The translations under genes and the position numbers were made by a program. A stretch of DNA of 64,000 nt from Tubulanus polymorphus (taxonomy: Eukaryota; Nemertea; Palaeonemertea; Tubulaniformes; Tubulanidae), in the NCBI RefSeq assembly GCF_964204645.1, contig NC_134029.1, positions 8,420,850 to 8,484,849 on the forward strand, given 5' to 3'. Under the pieces are notes generated by a model. That model saw only the letters and a list, made by a program, of their open reading frames with translations, did no database searches and was not told where the DNA came from. Within the stretch, counting starts at the first letter, position 1. The number at the start of each line of letters is the position of its first letter. Positions 56,882 to 64,000 of the stretch are shown here, in pieces.

Positions 56882-57415
56882 GCAAGTCCAAAAACTCAAT
56901 CTAACCGTAGACACAGATTCCAGACACTGCGAGGTCTCTTCTCGACAGCAAAAAACAACAATCCGTTAAAACAGTCTGATGGGGGATTACACATGTTTTA
57001 TCAAGACTCTTGTTTGCTCAGTCAGGAGCTCGTATTGTTCGCCAAGGTAATAGATGAACCCGAGAGTCAACAATCGACCGTGTATACTGCAATACCGCGG
57101 CAACCATTGTACGTTGTCGTCGTCGTCATCTCGCAGCGCGATGCGCGGGACAAGTCGTAAATTTTGCGCCGAGACACATTCCGATTCACGTCAGACTCGC
57201 GTATTCATCAACAGTCATCGACCGGAGACATTGATACGCGCGTGACATCGAGTCGCAAAAAGTTGCGTCACCAGTTGCAGAATTATTATGCGCCACATAT
57301 GGAGTCAGCAGCAGCAACTGCGAGGACAACGACCGTGTCGGCGGTATCGCAAAAAAAACCGCGACAACCGGTGCCGTTGACACGTACAGCTACACTCCAG
57401 GGCCCTGATACATAG
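56882..57415 (+). CDS. Candidate terminal exon with one in-frame stop
   Basis: After the acceptor TTTTCAG, one frame runs 178 codons with a single interruption, TAA at 57158-57160. The first part reads HRFQTLRGLFSTAKNN, GGLHMFYQDSCLLSQELVLF, AKVIDEPESQQSTVYTAIP. The second part, in the same frame, reads RKKLRHQLQNYYAPHMES, then TTTVSAVSQKKPRQPVPL and ends ATLQGPDT. A donor-like AAG then GTAATA lies near 57045, with several AG options downstream, so the stop may be spliced out. Otherwise this is the true end, a pseudogene break, or a sequencing error. No family is recognised. Confidence 0.3.
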
Positions 57416-57621
57416 TACATCGCAATTGTTACAAATACATAAAGGGCTGAGAGTAAAAACCATCACGTCTATTTGACAATTCGTTCCATCAATTATTCAT
57501 TCCCCTTTCATCAGTTTTATTGCGTTATTACATTCGCATTTATTTACGGTCGCATTTATGGAAAGGGTTGACTTCGAGATGTGCCTGAATCGTAGCAAGT
57601 ACCTCCAGTTTCATTGATACG
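57416..57621. other. Unassigned
   Basis: No feature recognised. Confidence 0.4.
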
Positions 57622-57654
57622 TTAAAGCTGAACTGGGGTCGCACTAAGATCCGC
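57622..57654 (+). mobile_element. TTAA element family F, copy F3, left end only
   Basis: TTAAAGCTGAACTGGGGTCG and CACTAAGATCCG match the F2 left TIR; the rest is gone. Confidence 0.65.
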
Positions 57655-57675
57655 CCAAAATCTCGATGTATTAAA

Positions 57676-57795
57676 TTAGGCAGCCAAGAAAATTCACTCC
57701 AATCAGTTGCTTGCCGGTTCAGACTGAATGGAAGATTGTTTGAATGAACCGGAACCGAATTTCCAATTATGCACTTCGATTAAAAAAATAAATTG
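57676..57795 (+). repeat. Dispersed repeat family C, copy 3, left half
   Basis: CAATCAGTTGCTTGCCGGTTC through ACCGGAACCGAATTTCCAAT to TGCACTTCGATT. The right half of a C copy appears 1.7 kb downstream at 59484. Confidence 0.7.
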
Positions 57796-58072
57796 CCCAT
57801 GGGCAAAGTTTGGTTTACCTTGAAAGCTAGAGGTTGTTTGGAGTAAGGGCATTGCTTGAAAAATCTTTTTAATTCGTGACTTCAAAGTTTCACAAGTTTA
57901 TATTGTATTCTATCTTTCTTAAAGAATTATTTTGTAGTCAAATAAGACCAAAGATATACATTTGTTTGTGGTCCACGTCCAAAATTTTGTAGGGTACAAA
58001 TAGGCGCAGCAGGGAAACTATTTTATATCTTCAAAAAAATATGTTTCACAATATGAAAAAATATTCAAATAA
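57796..58072. other. Unassigned
   Basis: No feature recognised. Confidence 0.4.
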
Positions 58073-58623
58073 GGCCATCCCAAAATAATTGTCTGTTTGC
58101 CGCAACACCGACTCAATTTTTCAGGATGAGTAGGTAGAAATTTTTTTTTGCAAAATTTTTGGGAAAAAAAACAAATTTTTCACCTTTGGGCTTTTTTACA
58201 TGGAAACAATATTGCAAAAAAATCATATACGTTGTGCACGGGAAATTTGTCTAATAGCGTAGATTTCAAGAATTATTCTAAAATTATAACTTCGTCCAGA
58301 GCGTCATCTCTGTGTTAAAAATGAAACAGTACATTGAATATGTGCGCGCTTTTACGTTACCAGCTTTAATATAGTCACTATTAGAATGAATGACAGCTTA
58401 TTGGAACTCGCCAGTTTCCTGGAAACTTAAACTAGGCCACATGTCAAGGCATATTTTCATACGATGCACACTAAAATTCAAACATACGTAGCTCATAGTC
58501 AGTCGGCCGTTTTTATCAAAAATAAAATTCATTTCAATGAACCCCAGAAAAAAGTTTTCACTCGGTACCTCTGAAGTTGGGTTGGTCGGGTTACGGCAAA
58601 CAGACCATTATTTTGGGATGGCC
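58073..58623. mobile_element. Harbinger-like MITE, 551 bp, with TAA duplication
   Basis: GGCCATCCCAAAATAAT followed by TGTCTGTTTGCCG is inverted at the right end with one mismatch over 30 bases, and similarity continues weakly inward. TAA is duplicated exactly (58070-58072 and 58624-58626). A 3-bp TWA target and a TIR starting GG fit the PIF/Harbinger superfamily, which is inference without a transposase. Confidence 0.8.
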
Positions 58624-59281
58624 TAAAATTCATATGATGTCACATATCAGAGGGTGGCTGAATATTGGGTCTTGGAAACCTCTTCCAATGTTGGCCACGG
58701 AAGCTAAAATACCGGTACAGAAGAAATCGGCTATTATATCGTTCTAAATCCTGGAATTTACCACTACAATATTCAGACCTCGACAGACCTTATAGTTTGC
58801 TGCTTAGTATTTTCAGGTCACAAGAAATTACAATTTATTACAAATTCTATCGAACAGAAAACACAGCGCTCATCTTCTGCTACAATTATTCAGCCTATTT
58901 TCATGTTAAACGTGCACGCGTTACAGCATCACCCTTAGTAGTGTACTGTATGAGCTTGTGTGTGTGTGGTGTAGCACTCCGCGTGCATGTGGAGGCCTCG
59001 TGTAAGTGAATATTCGCTTACACCTCAATGTCAATCAGCACAATCACCGGGTATTAAAATGAAACAATACCTATGGCAGATGAGTGAAATAATTACATCC
59101 TCACCAGCAATGAGCATTCGAAATCCGCACGTATACGGCACCTAGTCCAATGAAACGTACGCCATTCTATTTTAGTAGCACTGGAATTCCCCGTACATCC
59201 CAAAAAAGCCAATCCCATTCGCTCGTAGAGACAACGCCCCCCAATCGAGGTCATTGCAATTTTATACGCGAGAGCTAAGAA
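58624..59281. other. Unassigned, likely gene-proximal
   Basis: No gene recognised. A TGTGTGTGTG run lies near 58957-58966. The right part is the upstream region of the candidate gene at 59329. Confidence 0.35.
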
Positions 59282-59296
59282 TTTTCCCGCCAAAAA
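59282..59296 (+). promoter_or_regulatory. E2F consensus site
   Basis: TTTTCCCGCCAAAAA contains TTTCCCGC and reads as a near-palindromic E2F/DP site. It lies 33 bases upstream of the ATG at 59329. In animals this position is typical of genes for DNA replication, repair and mitosis that are induced at G1/S. Confidence 0.5.
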
Positions 59297-59328
59297 CAGT
59301 TTTTCGTAGAATTTTAACTCAGTTGACC

Positions 59329-59476
59329 ATGTCATCGACAGAGGTTCGCCATGTCTTCAATCGCATCGATTATACGTCGTTTAAGCCGAGAACCAATGAA
59401 ACCAATACTCACATCAAAAAACGTACCGCGATTTTACATGAATTGGCTCAATGCCAACATCATATCGCTGACAAAG
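59329..59476 (+). CDS. Candidate first coding exon of an E2F-type gene, unknown product
   Basis: The ATG at 59329 follows an AT-rich leader with an E2F site and opens 49 codons and one base: MSSTEVRHVFNRIDYTS, KPRTNETNTHIKKR, AILHELAQCQHHIADK. It then meets GACAAAG followed by GTAAAC (GT at 59477-59478). The peptide is hydrophilic and mixed, without a signal peptide or membrane segment, which suits a nuclear or cytosolic protein. An upstream in-frame start exists near 59254 but is less likely. Reading through the donor runs directly into a family C repeat, supporting an exon edge at 59476. No downstream exon is identified before the window ends. I do not recognise the family. Confidence 0.45.
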
Positions 59477-59483
59477 GTAAACC

Positions 59484-59622
59484 AAAAATTCTGTTAACTC
59501 GACTGCCGATCACACAACTATATTTGTACTTCGATTTCCGATTTCAAAATCAAACCCCCTGTTTCGCTCCCGGCAGGTGTGGTGGGTCTGTATGGGACAC
59601 TCAATCAAAAAATCAAACAAAA
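59484..59622 (+). repeat. Dispersed repeat family C, copy 4, right half
   Basis: TTCTGTTAACTCGACTGCCG through GGCAGGTGTGGTGGGTCTGT to the GGGACACTCAATC end, immediately followed by F2. It probably lies in the first intron of the candidate gene. Confidence 0.75.
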
Positions 59623-59625
59623 CGT

Positions 59626-60065
59626 TTAAGCTGAACTGAGGTCGCACTGAGATCCGATCCGATTGTCGGCGATTCGGTCTTAAGAAAACTAATATCACAT
59701 AGCTAGGTTGAGTCGACCATTCGGCCTAGACTCGTTCGTCGGATCTTAGCTACTCTCAGGTCACCTGAGATCCACGATCATTTTGAACCGAATGCATAAG
59801 TCATGTGATGTGTACATCGCTGTTCATTGGCTACGACCTTATGATCGGTTGTAAGTACTCTCAGGTTACATAAGATCCATTCCAATCTGATCCGGTTGTA
59901 GATAGAACATGTCAGATCAGCTTACAACTGGTCCGTGATCAGTTTTAACGATCTTACATACTCTTACGTCGCAAAGATTTCCTGACTGAAAGATCAGCGA
60001 CTTGTTGCCGATTCCTTGAGACCCGACGATCAGGTCGGATCTTATGCGCCCCGAGTTAGGCTTAA
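59626..60065 (+). mobile_element. TTAA element family F, copy F2, full length
   Basis: The ends TTTAAGCTGAACTGAGGTCG + CACTGAGATCCGA and GGTCGGATCTTATGCG + CCCCGAGTTAGGCTTAAA are inverse copies over about 30 bases with several mismatches. TTAA lies at both outer edges (59626-59629 and 60062-60065). The interior is noncoding. TTAA targeting fits a piggyBac-like non-autonomous element, by inference. Confidence 0.8.
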
Positions 60066-61697
60066 AATATGTTTAGCTTGAATCATTGTCTCGTCGACAA
60101 TGTCGAGTAACCAACAGGGATTTAAACCAGAGAAACTGAACCCTGCATATCACAAAGATAGACTTTGATATCATCACAAAATTTTTAGCTGACTCCAGAA
60201 TGTAGCTCTCAAATTGCCATCCAAACAAGTTGGAGAGTATTTCTTAAAGTGCTATCTGACTAAAATATCTTACCAAACATGGTCGAACTCAGTTAATTCA
60301 TCATTTGTTAGTCATGGAAATGTGTGTACAGTGGAACCTCATACCAGAAAATATGTTAGTTATAACCGATAATTCATGTATCCTGTATGAAATAATCAAG
60401 ATTGTCCTGTACGGGACGAAATGCAAGGTCTGTGTGAACAAATGAATTGTTTTACTGTAGGTCCTATTTCCAGTTCAATTAAGTTTCATTTGGATAAGTC
60501 ATCAACATGATGTTCCAGCTATGACAAATGTATACAAATCAGGATGGCCACATTTATCTAACTTGCTTTTTCCTTGACTATTATTCTCTGTTGTTTTCCC
60601 GAACTCGATCTGCTAAGTATCTAATCAATCAACAAATACGTAAGACCTAGACGGACACGGTTTGATTTTACGCGCAACCTACCAATCTTAACAAATTTCC
60701 GCGACTTTTCCCCGATTTCTTTTTCACAACATTCCCTGACTTTTTTAAAGAAAAGAAAATCCCCTGACATTTCCTGATCTAGGTAAGTGGCCAACCGGGA
60801 AATACATGTATATACTGTCCGATCTATCAGATAACAATCAGATACATGGTCCAAAAGACCTCGTTCGAGTCTACAGTAATTACCGCCGAAATGTTATTGG
60901 TCTCATCTTCTATAAGCTATTCGAAAAAATCGAGCTTCGCTTTCGTCGTATTCCGACGTCGTCATTGGCAATTTTTCGCACAATCCTTTCGAGAAGTTTA
61001 TGGCGTGTGTCGGCACGGAGTTTATTATGAAACATGACATCGCCTGCGAATAAGTGTCATCGCCGTCGAGGATATTGATACCTAGAGAAACTGTACAAAG
61101 TAGCTCTTCAGACTGCGACTAGACAACAACATCGACCGAACAGTCCGCGTAATAACAAATCCGATAAAAACAAGAACAAATCCTATGCGTTTATATTTGG
61201 CGATATTCCCACCGACGCCAATAAGCGGATCCAGCAACCTCGATCCGGTTCCACACGTGTTGCGAGTCGTGATTAAAATTAGTTCATTTTCAATGAAACA
61301 AGCCATAGGAGACAACAGTTCTAGGGCTCGGCTCAAATCTGTCATCACTGATGTATGCATGAGGCAACTCCAAAATTCCCATGCATTTGTTCCCATTGTA
61401 TTTTGGATATGTTGTTGTATCTAGGACCAAAAGCTAAAGACAACCTTTTGAATTACGACCCCGTTCCTCATTTAGGAGGTCTTCTTCAAGGCCATGTCGC
61501 TGAAAAATAGGGCTTTAAGTACCTAGTTTTGCCACTAGCTGGCACACTGGGCCAGTTCTTTACACTGACAACTAGACCCCACACTAACATTGTACCCATG
61601 TTTCATCAAGATTGACCCACTGTTACCAAAGTTAAGTTGAACCACAGACAGTACGAAAATAACGGTCTCGTAACCAGAACAAATAACTCTTAACTGT
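60066..61697. other. Unassigned, with family J repeat
   Basis: 60690-60800 carries the family J sequence (CGACTTTTCCCCGATTTC, ACATTCCCTGACTTTTT, GGTAAGTGGCCAACCGGG). 60840-61080 is CpG-richer with open frames in two phases, one ending FAFVVFRRRHWQFFAQSF; this might be an exon of the gene starting at 59329, but no clean splice sites connect them. Confidence 0.3.
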
Positions 61698-62487
61698 GGA
61701 TGTGGTTGTAGTATTAGTGAAGAGGTCCCGGTATAGACGGATGCGGATATGGTTGTAGTATTAGTGAAGAGGTCTCGGTATAGACGGGTGCGGATGTGGT
61801 TGTAGTATTAGTGAAGAGGTCCCGGTATAGACGGGTGCGGATGTGGTTGTAGTATTAGTGAAGAGGTCTCGGTATAGACGGGTGCGGATGTGGTTGTATT
61901 ATTAGTGAAGAGGTCCCGGTATAGACGGGTGCGGATGTGGTTGTAGTATTAGTGAAGAGGTCCCGGTATAGACGGGTGCGGATGTGGTTGTAGTATTAGT
62001 GAAGAGGTCCCGGTATAGACGGGTGCGGATGTGGTTGTAGTATTAGTGAAGAGGTCCCGGTATAGACGGGTGCGGATGTGGTTGTAGTATTAGTGAAGAG
62101 GTCCCGGTATAGACGGGTGCGGATGTGGTTGTAGTATTAGTGAAGAGGTCCCGGTATAGACGGGTGCGGATGTGGTTGTAGTATTAGTGAAGAAGTCCCG
62201 GTATAGACGGGTGCGGATGTGGTTGTAGTATTAGTGAAGAAGTCCCGGTATAGATGGGTGCGGATGTGGTTGTAGTATTAGTGAAGAGGTCCCGGTATAG
62301 ACGGGTGCGGATGTGGTTGTAGTATTAGTGAAGAAGTCCCGGTATAGATGGGTGCGGATGTGGTTGTAGTATTAGTGAAGAGGTCCCGGTATAGACGGGT
62401 GCGGATGTGGTTGTAGTATTAGTTAAAAGGTCCCGGTATAGACGGGTGCGGATATGGTTGTAGTATTAGTGAAGAGGTCCCGGTATT
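61698..62487 (+). repeat. 47-bp minisatellite, about 17 units
   Basis: The unit is GGATGTGGTTGTAGTATTAG + TGAAGAGGTCCCGGTATAGA + CGGGTGC. Homogeneity is very high. Variants (GAAGAAGTCC, TATAGATGGG) occur together in units near 62190-62260 and again near 62325-62355, showing block-wise copying. Stops occur in each unit, so it is not coding. Confidence 0.95.
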
Positions 62488-62532
62488 ATTATCATTACTA
62501 TTATTATCATTATTATTTGTATTATTATTTTC
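62488..62532 (+). repeat. (ATT)n-type microsatellite
   Basis: ATTATTATCATTACTATTATT and similar, directly abutting the 47-bp array. Confidence 0.8.
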
Positions 62533-63787
62533 ATACTATCAAACTTTTCTCCTCTTTTTTTCACTGCTTCCTTCATTTTACTACTACTCACTATCATATT
62601 TTGCCTAATGCAGGCAATACAATGTAAATATGTTATAAACCCATTGTTTATAGCTTATATTTATATGAAACGTGAAATAATTCATTCAAAGCGATGACAA
62701 TGAAAAGTATAATCAGAAAGCAATCAGATCAGGAATTGGCACTGCATAGCTCATTACAATAGACACCGCTCAAATTCCACAAGCAGCTCATCAGACCGTT
62801 CAACTCGGTTATGTTTTAAACATATTTTTCTGACCATATTGCCTCGTTAATAGATTGCTGTGTGCAGATATATTTGATAAACTGCGATCATCAAAATTTT
62901 TAAAATAAATAACAGCCAGACACTCATAAATCTATCGTTTAGATATAAATTTCGGGGTAAAATACTCGTGTTGACATCTTGCATGACGAGTGGTAACTAT
63001 CTGTATCCAATTCTGATTTTGTCTATTCCAAAGGTTTGTGGAAGGGACCCATTATACCCGTCTAACTAGTGATAGTGTGAGCGCACCTTATCAACTACCA
63101 TCATCATTAAGAAAAATCATTATCAGTTGAGAGGAGTCTCCTGGTGGCGGATCCTAGATTTTCGAAGTGGGTGCTCTGATGGTCATCTTTTTGAAAAGTG
63201 CATCTAATTGTCGCACATTCTGGATATTTCAACCACTGCTTTGATCATCTCATCCATTTCAAGTATAGCTTGTACTAAAATGTAGTATTGAAAAACTGAA
63301 AATAAATAATACAAAATTTTCCAGATGGGGCTGCTCTAACACCCAAAGCACCCCCTGGTCAATCCGTGCCTGTCTATTCTAACCTTTTTTCGATGCATGA
63401 ATTTTGACCTTAATGGACAACCTCAAAACGGCCAGGAAATGTAGTGTAACTAAATAAGCCGATAAGCAAGATATAGTTATCACCATCACAGAAACTCAAC
63501 AGTGATCTCTATTAATAAGGTGTCAAATGAAGTTCGTTTTCAGCGCGCGAGCAAACATCGATTATACCGAATATCAGCCGTATGAATGACAACAGATAAC
63601 TCTCTCTGCTACAACACTCGATGAAACGACTTTGAAATTGACCATCAACGAGGCATTACATATCAAATCCGAAATACCGAGCATCAATAACAAAACTGTC
63701 CACACCTGGTGTCGTATTTCTATCGAGCATATCTGTAGTTTTTTTGACGTCGTAAAAACCGTTGTAATAATGGTTATACACATTGAT
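62533..63787. other. Unassigned
   Basis: AT-rich, with no gene or repeat family recognised. Confidence 0.4.
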
Positions 63788-64000
63788 ACCTAGTATGCGT
63801 TATTTAAGGGGTTCTGTATGAGTCGATGTGCACTACGTCATCAATACTGAAAATAACAATTATGATTGTGAATTTTGGCATTCATTTTGTAGTCAAATAT
63901 ATTTTGTAATCAAAAATATTTCATAACTCCTATTTCATACTGAAGAGTTGATGAATTTTGTTAATTAATTGCATGAGAGTATATGCACTACGTCATCAAT
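63788..64000 (+). repeat. Dispersed repeat family E, copy 3, cut by window end
   Basis: GATGTGCACTACGTCATCAATA near 63822 and ATATGCACTACGTCATCAAT at the very end bracket AATAACAATTATGATTGTG. Confidence 0.65.

Noticed and set aside
58665-59009. A 114-codon plus-strand frame
   Set aside because: Composition is biased and low-complexity near the end (TG run). No domain and no splice context.
57676-59622. A family C copy split by a single 1.7-kb nested insertion
   Set aside because: The halves fit, but the intervening DNA contains a separate TAA-flanked element and a probable host first exon, and no target duplication is seen. Two independent partial copies are as likely.

Overview
This is a eukaryotic (animal) intergenic and/or intronic window. 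No gene can be annotated across its full length. Four things point to a metazoan: AT-rich DNA with short CpG-dense islands, decayed non-LTR retrotransposon pieces, many short terminal-inverted-repeat (TIR) DNA elements (MITEs), and several minisatellites. The LINE linker and reverse transcriptase motifs and the repeat style suggest a marine invertebrate, plausibly a lophotrochozoan, but that is inference and the species is not identified. There is no rRNA, CRISPR array or bacterial operon.

Coding evidence is thin. Two stretches are the best exon candidates. At 836-972 (+) an open exon with a clean acceptor and donor ends in a motif resembling the first strand of NYN/Regnase-type RNase domains. 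At 59329-59476 (+) a probable first coding exon lies 33 nt downstream of a consensus E2F site and ends at a splice donor. Weaker exon-like stretches are 46242-46680, 48485-48685, 51041-51219 (-), 55648-55881 and 56882-57415, plus a few others. None could be assigned to a family with confidence.

Repeats dominate. Family A is a TIR element (ends AGCYGCGATCACACG, 3-bp target duplications, full length about 252 bp) with about 18 copies, including two 68-70 bp derivatives made almost only of the two ends. Families B and F are TTAA-flanked elements, and one B copy sits in a TTAA of an F copy. C, D, E, G, J, K and L are further dispersed families. An element at 58073-58623 has a TAA duplication, and those at 44579-44913 and 48874-49572 are foldback elements; the first carries a hammerhead-ribozyme-like core in both arms. 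LINE relics lie at 20010-20584, 23161-23574, 24511-24778 and 29041-29190.

Tandem arrays: a 31-bp unit (24812-25092 and 26236-27297), a 155-bp unit (25163-25935), a 51-bp unit giving a 17-residue open repeat (32620-33165), a 47-bp unit (61698-62487) and a degenerate array interrupted by a family B element (51835-52620).

Layout: 1-20 kb, sparse DNA with A/B/C/F elements and small CpG-rich patches; 20-34 kb, LINE relics and most tandem arrays; 34-55 kb, MITEs and foldback elements with a few exon-like stretches; 55-60 kb, the most gene-like section; 60-64 kb, the 47-bp array and the E family.
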